Assembly: GCA_903917505.1 (NCBI GenBank)
Contig: CAIXAY010000523.1
Location: forward strand, 1-38,499
Origin: an uncultured beta proteobacterium
Lineage (GTDB): Bacteria > Pseudomonadota > Gammaproteobacteria > Burkholderiales > Rhodocyclaceae
DNA length: 38,499 nucleotides
Direction: 5' to 3'
This document shows, piece by piece, positions 1 through 13,486 of the stretch (the stretch's first letter is position 1; the number at the start of each line of letters is the position of its first letter). Position numbers and translations under genes: made by a program. Below the pieces are notes generated by a model. The model made no database searches. It saw only the letters and a list, made by a program, of their open reading frames with translations, and was not told where the DNA came from.

Positions 1-1779
<1,779 letters not shown>

Positions 1780-1792
1780 GAGAGTCTCCGGT

Positions 1793-3331
<1,539 letters not shown>

Positions 3332-3341
3332 TGTGTTTCTC

Positions 3342-3887
3342 CTAGTTCTTTAGCGCTGCAGCCATTGCTTCGAGCTTGCCGCGGACAGAAGCGTCAAGTA
3401 CCTGATCACCGACCACCACCTTGACCCCGCCGATCAGCGCGGCGTCAACCTCGACGCGCACCTGCAGCTTGCTGCCGAAATGCGGCTCGAGCTGGCTGAT
3501 CAGCGCTTTCAGTTGCGTGTCGTCGAGCGCATAGGCGCTCGTCAGCACGGCATCGCGCGCGCCCGCGTCGGCACTCTTCAGCTGCTCGTAGAGTTCGCGG
3601 ATCTGCGGCAGCACCGCCAGACGCTCGTTCTCGGCGAGAATGCCGACAAAAGCGGCGAGTTCGCGATCGGCCGATTCCCCGGCTTCACCGCGCAGCGATA
3701 ACACGAGGTCGGCGACCTGGGCGGCGGAAAACTTCGGATTGCCGATGACTGCGTCCATGGCCGGGTCGCCGGCGATGGCGGCGAGCCGCTGCAGGCGATC
3801 GGACCACAGCGCCAGCGTCCCGCTTTCGCGCGCCAGACGAAAGATCGCCTGGGCGTACGGGCGGGCAATGGTAACGGACTCGGCCAT
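3342..3887 (-). CDS. atpH: F1 ATP synthase delta subunit
   Basis: Delta connects the top of the alpha3beta3 head to the peripheral b-subunit stalk. The protein has 181 residues, typical for bacterial delta (OSCP family). The N-terminal domain motif [12 protein letters not shown] and the C-terminal block [27 protein letters not shown] are characteristic. It is encoded between atpF (5 bp upstream) and atpA (10 bp downstream). Confidence 0.96.
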   Translation of the reverse strand: MAESVTIARPYAQAIFRLARESGTLALWSDRLQRLAAIAGDPAMDAVIGNPKFSAAQVADLVLSLRGEAGESADRELAAFVGILAENERLAVLPQIRELYEQLKSADAGARDAVLTSAYALDDTQLKALISQLEPHFGSKLQVRVEVDAALIGGVKVVVGDQVLDASVRGKLEAMAAALKN

Positions 3888-3892
3888 GGGCG

Positions 3893-4363
3893 TTATAGGT
3901 CCTGTTGTATCGCGGCCAGGATGTCGGCATGCGCCTTGGCGTCGACCTCGCGGCGCAAAATCTTCTCGGCGCCGGCGACGGCGAGTTCAGCCACGCGTTC
4001 GCGCAGCGACTCCTTGACCCTTGCGGCTTCCTGCTCGATTTCGGCCTTGGCGCCGGCGATCACCAGATCCGCTTCGCGCCGGGCTTGCGCCTTGGCTTCC
4101 TCGATCATCTGCAGGCCGCGTTGCTCGGCGTGGGCGATGATTTCGGCCCCCTTGTCCTTGCCTTCGCGAACGACCTCGGCCGAGTGCTTGGCGGCAAGAT
4201 CGAGGCTTTGCTTGCCGCGTTCGGCGGCGGCGAGGCCTTCGGCGATCTTCGTGGCGCGTTCGTCGAGCGCTTTCATCACCGGCGGCCACACGAACTTCAT
4301 CGTGAACCACGCCAGGATGAAGAACACGGCGATTTGGGCGAACAGCGTTGCGTTCAGATTCAC
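3893..4363 (-). CDS. atpF: F0 ATP synthase b subunit, GTG start
   Basis: Subunit b is the peripheral stalk: one N-terminal membrane helix, then a long charged helix that dimerises. The 156-residue protein starts [19 protein letters not shown] (membrane helix about residues 5-25) and continues as an uninterrupted Ala/Glu/Lys/Arg-rich helix. That is the expected length and architecture. The start codon is GTG at 4363, supported by a GGGGGAAG ribosome site six bases upstream. atpE precedes it by 39 bp. Confidence 0.96.
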   Translation of the reverse strand: MNLNATLFAQIAVFFILAWFTMKFVWPPVMKALDERATKIAEGLAAAERGKQSLDLAAKHSAEVVREGKDKGAEIIAHAEQRGLQMIEEAKAQARREADLVIAGAKAEIEQEAARVKESLRERVAELAVAGAEKILRREVDAKAHADILAAIQQDL

Positions 4364-4402
4364 GGTTTTCTTCCCCCGGAAAGCATGCTGCGAGAATTTC
4401 GC

Positions 4403-4678
<276 letters not shown>

Positions 4679-4698
4679 TTAACAAGCAGAACGACTAC

Positions 4699-5568
4699 TT
4701 AATGACTTTCGTGCGCCTGACCGATATACACCAGCGCCAGCATCATGAAAATAAAAGCCTGCAGCAGGACGATCAGGATGTGGAAAATGGCCCAGGCCGT
4801 GCCGGCGACGACATGACCCAGCCACAGCACCGGCCCGGTCAGGCCGAGCGAGGTGCCGTAAGCGGCGCCCATCAGCGCGATCAGCATGAACAGCAGCTCG
4901 CCGGCGTACATGTTGCCGAACAGCCGCATGCCGTGCGAGACCGTCTTGGCCATGAACTCGATCATCTGCATGAAAAAATTGGGCAGGTAGAGCAGCCAGT
5001 GATTGCCGAAAGGCGCCGTAAACAACTCATGCACCCAGCCGCCGAGGCCCTTGATCTTGATGTTGTACCAGACGCACAGGAGCAGGACGCTGATCGACAT
5101 GCCCAGCGTGCCGTTCAGGTCGGCGGTCGGCACGACGCGCAGGAAGGCGTGCGGATTGCCGGTCATCCACTGCCAGATCGTCGGCAGCAGATCGACGGGC
5201 AGGAAATCCATCGAATTCATCAGGAAGATCCAGACGAAAACGGTGAGCCCCAACGGGGCCACGAAGCGGCGCGACTCCTTGCTGTGGATGATCGAATTGG
5301 CCTGGTTGGCGACGAACTCGATCAGGATCTCGAGCGCCGCCTGCGCCCGCCCGGGGACACCCGTGGTCGCTTTCCTGGCGATGCGCAGCATGAAGAAAAG
5401 GCCGAGCGCGCCCATCGCCACCGAAAAGAAAATCGTGTCGAGATTGAGGATGGAAAAATCGACGATGGACGCCTGCGCATGACCGGTCGTATTCAACTGG
5501 GTCAGGTGGTGCACGACGTATTCGCCGGCGCTCGGCGCGTTCGCAGCGGCTTCGTGAGCAATCGCCAT
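4699..5568 (-). CDS. atpB: F0 ATP synthase a subunit
   Basis: Subunit a provides the two proton half-channels next to the c-ring. The protein is 289 residues with five or six hydrophobic helices. The segment HGMRLFGNMYAGELLFMLIALMG carries the essential arginine (MRLFGN) and conserved Glu. Start ATG 5568 (MAIAHEAAANAPSAGEYV) is preferred over the in-frame start at 5643, because the longer form would overlap the end of atpI. The atpI stop and this ATG are only two bases apart, which suggests translational coupling. Confidence 0.95.
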   Translation of the reverse strand: MAIAHEAAANAPSAGEYVVHHLTQLNTTGHAQASIVDFSILNLDTIFFSVAMGALGLFFMLRIARKATTGVPGRAQAALEILIEFVANQANSIIHSKESRRFVAPLGLTVFVWIFLMNSMDFLPVDLLPTIWQWMTGNPHAFLRVVPTADLNGTLGMSISVLLLCVWYNIKIKGLGGWVHELFTAPFGNHWLLYLPNFFMQMIEFMAKTVSHGMRLFGNMYAGELLFMLIALMGAAYGTSLGLTGPVLWLGHVVAGTAWAIFHILIVLLQAFIFMMLALVYIGQAHESH

Positions 5569-5570
5569 GG

Positions 5571-5912
5571 TCAGGACTTTTTCCAGAAAGCCAAAAAACC
5601 CGCTTGCAATGCAAGCCCCATTCCGATCAGCAGGCAAGGCCAATGCAGATCGGCATACACGTTTACCACGAGCAGCAACAAACCTATCGTCGCGGCGACC
5701 TTGACGGATTCGCCAAGAAAGAAATTAACGGGGAATGAAGCAGCCGACCCCTTGGCCGCAAACTTCAGGCGCAATGCAAACAGCAGATTGGGCAATGTAA
5801 TAAGCACTCCGCCCAAGGCCGCCGATACCGCCCCCCGCATTCCTGCAAAAAGACCCGTCACCAACGCTGCAATGATTGTTGTCCCTGCCTGCAGAAGGAT
5901 AGCTCTGAACAT
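5571..5912 (-). CDS. atpI: ATP synthase accessory protein I
   Basis: AtpI is a small membrane protein that helps c-ring assembly and is often the first gene of bacterial atp operons. The 113-residue reading begins MFRAILLQAGTTIIAALVTG and shows four hydrophobic segments, including AALGGVLITLPNLLFALRL. The frame is open back to 5969, so a 132-residue form is possible. I favour 5912 because the protein then starts like other proteobacterial AtpI proteins, but neither start has a clear ribosome site. The stop is 2 bp before atpB. Confidence 0.85.
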   Translation of the reverse strand: MFRAILLQAGTTIIAALVTGLFAGMRGAVSAALGGVLITLPNLLFALRLKFAAKGSAASFPVNFFLGESVKVAATIGLLLLVVNVYADLHWPCLLIGMGLALQAGFLAFWKKS

Positions 5913-6064
5913 TCGTACAATGCAAAAAGTTAGCTTTCCGCCGCAAGTTGCTATGCTGCCCACATCCAAAAAAATTGCGTCATGCGCACTGACGCTCGCC
6001 GCTAATGTATCACGCCGAGCGCCGCTTGGCAGCAGTGCCGAACGCCGGTGCTAAAAAAATAGCT
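5913..6064 (-). promoter_or_regulatory. parB-atpI intergenic region, likely atp promoter region
   Basis: About 150 bp separate parB from atpI on the same strand. The stretch is AT-richer than its surroundings (runs of A/T near 5967-5974 and 6053-6061) and ends with a short 4-bp palindrome around six A's at 6051-6064, just after the parB stop. Its position makes it the natural place for the atp operon promoter, but I could not pick a convincing -35/-10 pair. Confidence 0.3.
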
Positions 6065-6913
6065 TCAGCGCAGCCGCTGCAATATTCCTTCGAGTTGTTC
6101 AAGGTCGCCGAACTCGATGTGGATCTTCCCCGCACCCTGGCGGTTGGCGCGAATTACGACCTGCGCGCCAAGGACGTCGGAGAGCTCTTCCTGCAGGCGC
6201 AGCACGTCCCTGTCCTCTTTTTTCGGCTCAAGCGCCTTCGGCGGCTTCAGCGCATGCTGTGCGAGCCGTTCGGCCTCGCGCACCGACAGGCCTTTTTGCA
6301 CGATGCGCTGGCCGAGCTGGATCTGCAGCGCGCCCGGCAGAGGCAGCAGGGCGCGCGCATGGCCCATGTCGAGTTCGCCGCGCATCAGCAATTCCTGCAC
6401 GGGCGCGACGAGTTGCAGCAGGCGCAACAGATTGGACGCCGCCGAACGCGAGCGGCCGACGGCGTCGGCGGCCTGCTGGTGCGTCATGGCGAATTCGTCG
6501 ATCAGCCGCTGCAAGCCCTGCGCCTCTTCGAGCGGGTTGAGATTCTCGCGCTGGATGTTCTCGATCAGCGCCATGGCCAGCGCCGATTCGTCAGGGATTT
6601 CGCGGATCAGCGCCGCCACTTCGGTGAGGCCGGCCATCTGCGCAGCGCGCCAGCGGCGCTCGCCGGCGACGATCTCGAAACGCTCTTCGCCCAGGTTGCC
6701 GGCCAGCGGGCGAACCAGGATCGGCTGCATCAAGCCCTGCGCGCGTATCGAAGCGGCGAGTTCTTCGAGCGAGGCGCTGTCCATCTGCGTGCGCGGCTGA
6801 TACTTGCCCGGTTGCAGTTGCGCCACTGGCAAGGCGCGCTGCTGTTCCCGGCCCGCCGCTTCATTGCCGGCGAGCAGCGCGTCGAGGCCGCGGCCGAGTC
6901 CCTTCAGTTTCAT
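6065..6913 (-). CDS. parB: Chromosome partitioning protein ParB
   Basis: ParB binds centromere-like parS sites, spreads on DNA as a CTP-dependent clamp and is moved by ParA. The protein is 282 residues. It starts MKLKGLGRGLDALLAG, the usual ParA-interacting N-terminal tip. Around residues 80-105 it carries the CTPase motif region ending in GERRWRAAQMAGL, followed by ENIQRENLNPLEEAQGL. A helix-turn-helix (THQQAADAVGRSRSAASNLLRLL) lies at about residues 145-167, and a C-terminal dimerisation segment follows. It overlaps parA by 4 bp (ATGA), with an AAGGAG ribosome site. Confidence 0.97.
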   Translation of the reverse strand: MKLKGLGRGLDALLAGNEAAGREQQRALPVAQLQPGKYQPRTQMDSASLEELAASIRAQGLMQPILVRPLAGNLGEERFEIVAGERRWRAAQMAGLTEVAALIREIPDESALAMALIENIQRENLNPLEEAQGLQRLIDEFAMTHQQAADAVGRSRSAASNLLRLLQLVAPVQELLMRGELDMGHARALLPLPGALQIQLGQRIVQKGLSVREAERLAQHALKPPKALEPKKEDRDVLRLQEELSDVLGAQVVIRANRQGAGKIHIEFGDLEQLEGILQRLR

Positions 6914-7710
6914 GCTTCCGCTCCTTGTGCTGCCGCTTGCTGCGCCGCGCCGTTACGCCGTTCGAGGATTTCCTGGGCCAGCGCCATATAGGCCTGGGCG
7001 CCCTTCGAAGCCCGGTCGAAAGCCGTCACCGGCTTGCCGTAGGACGGCGCTTCGGCCAGGCGGACATTGCGCGGGATGATGGTGCGATAGACTTTCGTGC
7101 CGAAATGATCGACGAGTTCGGCCGAGACCTGCTGCGTCAGCGTCGAGCGCGGATCGAACAGGGTGCGCAGCAGGCCCTCGATTTCGAGTTTCGAGTTGAG
7201 GTTGGCGCGCACTTTCTTGAGCGTCGCCACGAGGTCGGTGAGCCCTTCGAGCGCATAGTACTCGCACTGCATCGGGATCATCACCGCGTCGGCGGCGACG
7301 AGGCCATTGACGGTCAGCATATTGAGCGCCGGCGGGCAGTCCATCAGGATGAAATCGTAGTCGTCGAGAAAGGGCTTGAGGGCGTCGCGCAGGCGATATT
7401 CGCGGCCATCCATTTCGATCAGGTCGACTTCGGCGCCGGCGAGTTCGCGATTGGCCGGCAGCACATCGAAACCGAATTCGGTGTGGATGCGCGCTTCGGC
7501 GAGGCTCGCCCGGCCGATCAGGATCTGGTAGACGGTCGGCAGCGCTTCGCGCTTGACGACGCCGCAGCCGGTGGTCGCATTGCCCTGCGGATCGAGGTCT
7601 ATCATCAGCACGCGCTGACCCAGATCGGCGAGGCATGCCGAGAGATTGACCGCCGTCGTCGTCTTGCCGACGCCGCCTTTCTGGTTAGTCACAGCCAGTA
7701 TTTTTGCCAA
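6910..7710 (-). CDS. parA: Chromosome partitioning ATPase ParA, TTG start
   Basis: ParA/Soj is a deviant-Walker ATPase whose DNA-bound dimers guide ParB-parS complexes. The 266-residue protein has the deviant Walker A KGGVGKTT at residues 11-18, the MIDLDPQGN block (Walker A') and the DFILMDCPPALNMLT Walker B region. The start is TTG at 7710: it directly abuts the rsmG stop TAG and is preceded by a GGGGAGAG ribosome site, and no ATG or GTG fits the conserved N-terminus MAKILAVTNQ. It is translated with parB (4-bp overlap). Confidence 0.96.
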   Translation of the reverse strand: MAKILAVTNQKGGVGKTTTAVNLSACLADLGQRVLMIDLDPQGNATTGCGVVKREALPTVYQILIGRASLAEARIHTEFGFDVLPANRELAGAEVDLIEMDGREYRLRDALKPFLDDYDFILMDCPPALNMLTVNGLVAADAVMIPMQCEYYALEGLTDLVATLKKVRANLNSKLEIEGLLRTLFDPRSTLTQQVSAELVDHFGTKVYRTIIPRNVRLAEAPSYGKPVTAFDRASKGAQAYMALAQEILERRNGAAQQAAAQGAEA

Positions 7711-8394
7711 CTAACTCTCCCCAGGACTTTCTTTGCCGGCAATTTTCAGGATCACCAGATGCCGCTCCCCATCGACCCCCGGCACCGCCAGCCGATGTAC
7801 CGCCTCGACCGCGATGTCCGATGGCAGGCGCTCGATCTCCTCGTCCGGCCGGACGCCTTTCATGGCCAGCCAGCGCCCGCCTTCGGCAAGCAAGTGTCGC
7901 GACAAGCGCACCAGATCGCTTAGCTCCGAAAATGCGCGCGCGGTAATCGCCGAAAAGCCAACCGACGGATGATACTGTTCGACGCGCCCGCCGTGTACTG
8001 AAATATTGGCTAATGCCAGTTCAATGGCCGCTTGTTGCAGAAAAGCGGATTTCTTCGAATTGCTGTCGAGCAGGGTCACCGCCAGGTCGGGGCGGGCGAT
8101 GGCCAGCGGGATTCCCGGCATGCCGCCGCCGCTGCCGACGTCGAGCAGGTTTCCCTGTGGAACGAAAGGCAGCACCGCCAGCGAATCGAGCAGGTGATGG
8201 CTGATCGCCTGATCGGGATCACGCAGCGCCGTCAGGTTGTAAGTCTTGTTCCATTTGTAGAGCAACGCTGCGTAAGCCAGCAGCTTTTCTTGCGCCGCCG
8301 CCGGCAGGGCAATGCCGAGCGCGGCCAGGCCCTCTGCCAGCGCTGCTTCTGCATCAACCGCCGCGCTCACCTCAGGCGATCCGGCGTGAGGCAT
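7711..8394 (-). CDS. rsmG: 16S rRNA (guanine-527-N7)-methyltransferase RsmG (GidB)
   Basis: RsmG methylates N7 of G527 in 16S rRNA using S-adenosylmethionine. The 227-residue protein has the family block [23 protein letters not shown] and the SAM-binding motif [17 protein letters not shown], followed by the acidic [12 protein letters not shown]. Start ATG 8394 lies 23 bases inside mnmG and has a GGAGCG ribosome site. A GTG at 8370 would avoid most of the overlap but has a poorer site. The gene sits in the common mnmG-rsmG-parAB order. Confidence 0.96.
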   Translation of the reverse strand: MPHAGSPEVSAAVDAEAALAEGLAALGIALPAAAQEKLLAYAALLYKWNKTYNLTALRDPDQAISHHLLDSLAVLPFVPQGNLLDVGSGGGMPGIPLAIARPDLAVTLLDSNSKKSAFLQQAAIELALANISVHGGRVEQYHPSVGFSAITARAFSELSDLVRLSRHLLAEGGRWLAMKGVRPDEEIERLPSDIAVEAVHRLAVPGVDGERHLVILKIAGKESPGES

Positions 8395-10279
8395 CGAGCG
8401 CTCCGTGCTTCAAGTGGACCAGCAGGATGGAAATCGCCGCCGGCGTCATGCCCTGGATGCGCGAGGCCTGGGCGATGGTTTCCGGCCGGTGGCGGATCAA
8501 CTTTTGCCGGATCTCGTTCGACAGGCCGCCGATGCTGCTGTAATCGATTCCCTCGGGCAGCCTCGTTTCTTCATTGACCAGGCTGCGCGCGACTTCATCG
8601 CCTTGGCGGTCGATGTAGCCCTGGTACTTGGCCTGGATTTCGACCTGCTCAACCACCGGCGCGGCAAGCGGGGCAAGCACCTCGGCATTTTCCGGCAGGC
8701 GCAGGCTGATGAGCGCCGCATAACTCACATCCGGCCGGCGCAGCAGATCGTGCAGCGTGTAGTCGCGCTCGATCGGCTTGCCGAGCACGCGGATCGCCTC
8801 GTCGGCGGCCAGCGTCGCCGGGTGCACCCAGGTCGACTTGAGCCGCTCCTGCTCGCGGGCAATGGCCTCGCGCTTTTCGCAAAAGGCCGCCCAGCGCGCG
8901 TCGCCAACCAGCCCCAGGCGGCGCCCGTGCTCGGTCAGGCGCAGGTCGGCGTTGTCCTCGCGCAGCGACAGGCGGTATTCGGCGCGGCTCGTGAACATGC
9001 GATAGGGTTCGGAGACGCCGCGCGTGATCAGATCGTCGACCAGCACGCCGAGATAGGCTTCGTCGCGGCGCGGCGTCCATGCCTCCCTGTCCAGCGCCTG
9101 CAGCGCGGCGTTGGCGCCGGCCAGCAGGCCTTGCGCGGCCGCTTCTTCGTAACCCGTCGTGCCGTTGATCTGGCCGGCGAAAAAAAGGCCGCCTATGGCC
9201 TTGGTCTCGAGCGAGGAACGCAGGCCGGTCGGATCGAAGTAGTCGTACTCGATGGCGTAACCGGGGCGCAGGATATGGCAATTCTCGAGGCCGCGCATGC
9301 TGCGCACCAGCGCCAGCTGCACGTCGAAGGGCAGGCTCGTCGAAATTCCGTTCGGATAGATTTCGTTGGTCGTCAGCCCTTCGGGTTCGAGGAAGACGTT
9401 GTGGCTGTCCTTGCCGGCGAAGCGATGGATCTTGTCCTCGATCGACGGGCAGTAGCGCGGCCCGACGCCCTCAATGACACCGGTATACATCGGCGAGCGG
9501 TCGAGGTTGGCGCGGATGATCGCGTGCGTGCGCTCGTTGGTGCTCGTCACCCAGCACGGCAACTGGCGCGGATGCTGGCCGGCGCTGCCGAGAAAGGAGA
9601 AGACCGGCAGCGGATCGTCGGAGTGCTGCTCGGGCAGGCGCGAGAAATCGATGGTCTTGCCATCGAGGCGCGGCGGCGTGCCGGTCTTCAGCCGCCCGGC
9701 CGGCAGCTGCAGTTCGCGCAAGCGCGCCGCCAGCGAGATCGACGGGCTGTCGCCCATGCGGCCGCCGGTGGTGTTCGACAGGCCGACGTGAATCAGGCCG
9801 TTGAGGAAGGTTCCGGCGGTCAGGACCACGGTGCGCGCGGCAAAGCGCACGCCGAGTTGCGTCACCGCGCCGACGACGCGGTCGCCCTCGATGATCAGGT
9901 CATCGCAGGCCTGGGCGAACAGCGTCAGGTTAGTCTGGTTCTCGAGGCGGCCGCGAATAGCCTGGCGGTAGAGCACGCGATCGGCCTGCGCGCGTGTCGC
10001 GCGCACCGCCGGGCCCTTGCTCGAATTGAGGATGCGGAACTGGATTCCGGCTTCATCGGTCGCCGCCGCCATCGCCCCGTCGAGCGCATCGACCTCCTTC
10101 ACGAGATGCCCCTTGCCGATGCCGCCGATCGAGGGATTGCAGCTCATCGCGCCGAGCGTATCGAGGTTGTGGGTGAGCAGCAGCGTTTTCGCGCCGATGC
10201 GCGCACTGGCGAGCGCCGCCTCGGTGCCGGCATGGCCGCCACCGACCACGATGACATCGAAACGGTCAGGAAACTGCAT
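8372..10279 (-). CDS. mnmG: tRNA uridine 5-carboxymethylaminomethyl modification enzyme MnmG (GidA)
   Basis: MnmG is the FAD protein that works with MnmE to install the cmnm5 group on wobble U34 of several tRNAs. The 635-residue protein is full length. It begins [24 protein letters not shown] (dinucleotide-binding fold) and contains the signature [20 protein letters not shown] and the second signature [11 protein letters not shown]. The annotated start is ATG 10279; the open frame continues upstream to 10729 without family resemblance. A weak TAGAAT -10-like element lies about 40 bp upstream (10318-10323), without a good -35. It is probably first in the mnmG-rsmG-parAB transcript. Confidence 0.97.
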   Translation of the reverse strand: MQFPDRFDVIVVGGGHAGTEAALASARIGAKTLLLTHNLDTLGAMSCNPSIGGIGKGHLVKEVDALDGAMAAATDEAGIQFRILNSSKGPAVRATRAQADRVLYRQAIRGRLENQTNLTLFAQACDDLIIEGDRVVGAVTQLGVRFAARTVVLTAGTFLNGLIHVGLSNTTGGRMGDSPSISLAARLRELQLPAGRLKTGTPPRLDGKTIDFSRLPEQHSDDPLPVFSFLGSAGQHPRQLPCWVTSTNERTHAIIRANLDRSPMYTGVIEGVGPRYCPSIEDKIHRFAGKDSHNVFLEPEGLTTNEIYPNGISTSLPFDVQLALVRSMRGLENCHILRPGYAIEYDYFDPTGLRSSLETKAIGGLFFAGQINGTTGYEEAAAQGLLAGANAALQALDREAWTPRRDEAYLGVLVDDLITRGVSEPYRMFTSRAEYRLSLREDNADLRLTEHGRRLGLVGDARWAAFCEKREAIAREQERLKSTWVHPATLAADEAIRVLGKPIERDYTLHDLLRRPDVSYAALISLRLPENAEVLAPLAAPVVEQVEIQAKYQGYIDRQGDEVARSLVNEETRLPEGIDYSSIGGLSNEIRQKLIRHRPETIAQASRIQGMTPAAISILLVHLKHGALDASRRIA

Positions 10280-10447
10280 GGGATTTGCCGACTTCCGGGA
10301 ACGCTGAAAAGATGCGGATTCTACGCCAATTCGCTGAAAAATAACAGGTTTCCGGACGCCATCGGGAAATCTCCGCGGCCGCGCAGGTCGTGTCGTCCGG
10401 CCACGCCGAGACTTGCCGGCCGCCGCACAGTCGCGTAAGGTTCCTGC

Positions 10448-12151
10448 ATGAACGCCCCGGACAGGAACAACAGCGCCGAATTGCTGCAAAAACTTGGCAA
10501 CGATCTGAAGCGCATGCGCGTGCTGCTGGTCGACCGGCAAACCGGCGCGCGCAATTCGCTGCGCATCATCCTGTCCATGCTCGGCGTCAGCGCCGTGCAT
10601 AGCGCATCCACTTCCGCCGAAGTCCTGCGCCAGGTCCGGGCTTATCCCTTCGACATCATTCTCGCCGATTACCAGCTCGACGACGGCCGCGACGGTCAGC
10701 AACTGCTCGAAGAACTGCGCCAGCAGCATCTGATTTCGCTATCTACGGTGTACATGGTGATCACCGCCGAACGCGCCTATCACAATGTCGTATCGGTCGC
10801 CGAGCTGGCGCCCGACGATTACCTGATCAAGCCCTTCACCTCCGAACAGTTGCAGGGCCGCCTGGCCAGAGCGATCTACAAGAAGCAGTTCTTCGAAGCG
10901 GTCTTCGCGCATCTCGACAAGGGCGCCTTCGCCGATGCGCTGGCGGTCTGCGAGGGGCTGATCGGCAAGGAAGATTTATTCCTTTACGACACCCTGCGCT
11001 TCAAGGGTGAAATCCTCAACGCGCTTGGCCGCCACGAGGAAGCCCGCGCGGTCTACCAGGTGGTTCTCGACAACGCCATGGTTCCCTGGGCGCGCATGGG
11101 CCTGGCCATCGCCCTGCGCGGTCTCGACGAGCTGCCGCAGGCCGAGGCCCTGGCGAGCGCGGTGATCAAGGATTTTCCCGAGTATCTGGCGGCTTATGAT
11201 TTTCTCGCCTCGGTACGCGAGGAAATGGGCAAGCTCAAGGAAGCCCAGGACGTGCTCATCAAGGCCGCTGAAATCTCGCCGAACAATTCCGTGCGCCAGC
11301 GCCTGGTCGGCGATGTGGCGGTGCGCAACGAGGACCTCGACGTAGCCGAGCGCGCCTATGGCAGAGTGCTCGAGCGCCATCGCGGTTCTTCGCTCAAAGT
11401 CATCGACGACTACGCCAACCTGACTCGTGTCATGCTCGGCAAGGGCCGCACCGACGCGGCCAAGGCGATTACCCAGGAGCTTCGCCGCGACTGGCGTGGC
11501 AGCAGGCAAGGCGAACTTGCCGCGCTGGTCATGGACAGCCTCTGCGCCGAGCAGGAAGGCGAGCCGGCGAAAGCCAAGCAGGCGCTCGAGAAGGCGCTGG
11601 TCTTGCACGGTGCGCTGAAGGGCGAAGGCGGCGCGAACGAAATGTCGCAGAAGATTGCCGTCGATCTGGCGCACGCCTGCCTGGCCAGCGGGGACGAAGC
11701 CAAGGCGCAGGAAATCCTCGGCAAGGTCGCCGCGGAAAACCACGAAGATCGCGGCATGATCGCGCAGATCCAGGGCATCTACGTAAAGACCGGCAAAGCC
11801 GAAGCCGGTCAGACGCTGCTCGCCAAGGTCGGCAAGGAAATCATCGAGCTCAACAACCGCGGCGTGCTGGCGGCGCGTGGCGGCAGGCTCGAAGCGTCGG
11901 TGCAAATGCTGATCGAAGCGGCCGATCGCGTTCCCAATCTGCAATTCCTGGTCAACGCCAGCAAGGCGATCTTCACGCTCCTCGACCGCCAGGGATGGAA
12001 TGCCGAATTCGCCGAGCGCGCCTTGCATTACCTGCAACTGGCCCAGGCCAAGGACGCACGCAATGCCAAAGTCATTTCAGCGCGCGAGCTCTATCATCAG
12101 GTCGCGCGCAAATACGGCGTTGAAGTCGTTCCGCTCGGCGGCAACCGCTAG
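10448..12151 (+). CDS. Response-regulator receiver domain fused to TPR repeats
   Basis: The 567-residue protein has an N-terminal CheY-like receiver domain (about residues 22-140) followed by roughly 400 residues of helical tetratricopeptide-type repeats, a protein-interaction scaffold. There is no DNA-binding or enzymatic output domain. In the receiver, the phospho-acceptor is Asp74 (IILADYQL), the switch Thr is 106 and the conserved Lys is 128 (YLIKPF). The usual acidic pair is only Asp29-Arg30, so the main metal-binding acid is replaced by Arg. Phosphorylation may therefore be impaired or atypical. It stands alone, divergent from mnmG and convergent with mutY. Its specific role is unknown. 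Confidence 0.85.
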   Translation: MNAPDRNNSAELLQKLGNDLKRMRVLLVDRQTGARNSLRIILSMLGVSAVHSASTSAEVLRQVRAYPFDIILADYQLDDGRDGQQLLEELRQQHLISLSTVYMVITAERAYHNVVSVAELAPDDYLIKPFTSEQLQGRLARAIYKKQFFEAVFAHLDKGAFADALAVCEGLIGKEDLFLYDTLRFKGEILNALGRHEEARAVYQVVLDNAMVPWARMGLAIALRGLDELPQAEALASAVIKDFPEYLAAYDFLASVREEMGKLKEAQDVLIKAAEISPNNSVRQRLVGDVAVRNEDLDVAERAYGRVLERHRGSSLKVIDDYANLTRVMLGKGRTDAAKAITQELRRDWRGSRQGELAALVMDSLCAEQEGEPAKAKQALEKALVLHGALKGEGGANEMSQKIAVDLAHACLASGDEAKAQEILGKVAAENHEDRGMIAQIQGIYVKTGKAEAGQTLLAKVGKEIIELNNRGVLAARGGRLEASVQMLIEAADRVPNLQFLVNASKAIFTLLDRQGWNAEFAERALHYLQLAQAKDARNAKVISARELYHQVARKYGVEVVPLGGNR

Positions 12152-12160
12152 TCGAGGACA

Positions 12161-12183
12161 GCGCCTTGCGGCAGCGCAAGCGC
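12161..12183. terminator. Hairpin between convergent genes
   Basis: An inverted repeat (arms 12161-12170 and 12175-12183, loop GCAG, single bulged C at 12165) fills most of the 32-bp gap between the REC-TPR gene and mutY. It has no U-tract on either side, so it may act as a weak two-way terminator or 3'-end stabiliser. Confidence 0.45.
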
Positions 12184-13260
12184 TCAGGCGGCTCCCTCGC
12201 GCAGCGCGCCGGCGTTGACCGCCAGCCTGAGCAAACGCCTGATCGGCGTCGGCAGCGCCGCCGTTTCGATGTCCGCATAGGCCAGCCACTGCCAGCCGGC
12301 TTCGGCAACCAGGCTGGGTGACGCGGCGACCGTGCATAGCAGCGTCTGAATCTGCAGGTGGAAATGCGTGAAGCTGTGCCGGACGCCGGCCATCGGCCGC
12401 ATGCCGAGCAGGCGAAAGCCGTGTCGCCGCGCATAGGCGCGCGCCTCGGCCACCCCGCCCTCGGGCAAGGTCAGCAAGCCGCCCCAGATGCCGGCAGGGG
12501 GCCGGCGTTCGAGCAGAACGCGGCGGCCGTCGGTAAGCAGCAGCAGTTCGGTTTCGCGCTCGGGCAGCGCCTTCTTTATCCTGGCGGTCGGCAGTTCGGC
12601 CTGCCGGCCCTGGCGGCGGGCGAGGCACAACTCGTACAGCGGACAGGCCGTGCACAGCGGCGCGCGGCGCATGCACAGCGTCGCGCCGAGGTCCATCAGG
12701 CTCTGCGTGTAAGCGACGATGCCGGCGGCGGGGAGCAGGGCTTCGGCGAGCGACCACAGTGTCTTTTCGGTTGCCGCCGTTCCCGGCGCGCCTTCGATGG
12801 CGAAGCAGCGCGCCAGCACGCGCTTGACATTGCCGTCGAGGATGGCGCTGCGCGTGCCGAAAGCAAAGGCGCTGATGGCTGCCGCCGTCGATCGTCCGAT
12901 GCCCGGCAGTTCGGCGATGCGCTTTGCCTCCTGCGGGAATTCGCCGCCGTAATCGGCGACGATCAGCTGCGCGCAGCGGTGCAGGTTGCGCGCCCGCGCG
13001 TAATAGCCGAGCCCGGCCCACAATTCGAGAACCGAGTCGAGCGGCGCCCGCGCCAGGTCCTCCAGGGTCGGAAAACGTTCGAGAAAGCGCGCGTAGTAGG
13101 CAATCACCGTGCGCACCTGCGTTTGCTGCAGCATGATCTCGGCCAGCCAGATGCGATAGGCGTCGCGTGTTTGTTGCCAAGGCAGGTCATGACGGCCGTA
13201 TTGTTCCTGCCAGGCGATCAGGCGAGCCGAAAGAACCGCGCTGCAAACGTTCTCAGCCAT
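12184..13260 (-). CDS. mutY: A/G-specific adenine DNA glycosylase MutY
   Basis: MutY removes adenine mispaired with 8-oxoguanine. In the 358-residue protein the catalytic Glu is E41 (AEIMLQQTQV). The helix-hairpin-helix LPGIGRSTAAAI spans 118-129, and the catalytic Asp is D142 (ILDGNVKRVL). The 4Fe-4S cluster Cys are C196, C203, C206 and C212 (spacing 6-2-5). The C-terminal NUDIX-like domain that recognises 8-oxoG contains AGIWGGLLTLPEG. Start ATG 13260 matches the family N-terminus; 27 further in-frame codons upstream are unlike MutY. Confidence 0.97.
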   Translation of the reverse strand: MAENVCSAVLSARLIAWQEQYGRHDLPWQQTRDAYRIWLAEIMLQQTQVRTVIAYYARFLERFPTLEDLARAPLDSVLELWAGLGYYARARNLHRCAQLIVADYGGEFPQEAKRIAELPGIGRSTAAAISAFAFGTRSAILDGNVKRVLARCFAIEGAPGTAATEKTLWSLAEALLPAAGIVAYTQSLMDLGATLCMRRAPLCTACPLYELCLARRQGRQAELPTARIKKALPERETELLLLTDGRRVLLERRPPAGIWGGLLTLPEGGVAEARAYARRHGFRLLGMRPMAGVRHSFTHFHLQIQTLLCTVAASPSLVAEAGWQWLAYADIETAALPTPIRRLLRLAVNAGALREGAA

Positions 13261-13486
13261 TGCCGTTCCCGGCCGGCATCGCATGCCCCGCACAAGCTTC
13301 TCGACACCCGGACGCGGCAAGGCGATAATCGTATTGGTCAACGGCCAGTTGCCACGGCTTACGCCGCTGTCCTGATAGCAGGCGCGGCGTCAGCATCGGT
13401 CAGCGTCCGTCGGCATTACGAAGCTCCTGAACTGCTCTAGAGAACGCTGATCTTAGCATGCCCCAACCATACGCCCGGACCGACTA

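Noticed and set aside
6065..7710. parS centromere site near parAB
   Set aside because: I looked for TGTTTCACGTGAAACA-like sequences. The CACGTG occurrences I noticed (for example near 28106 and 31183) lack the flanking arms and lie in the sugar genes.
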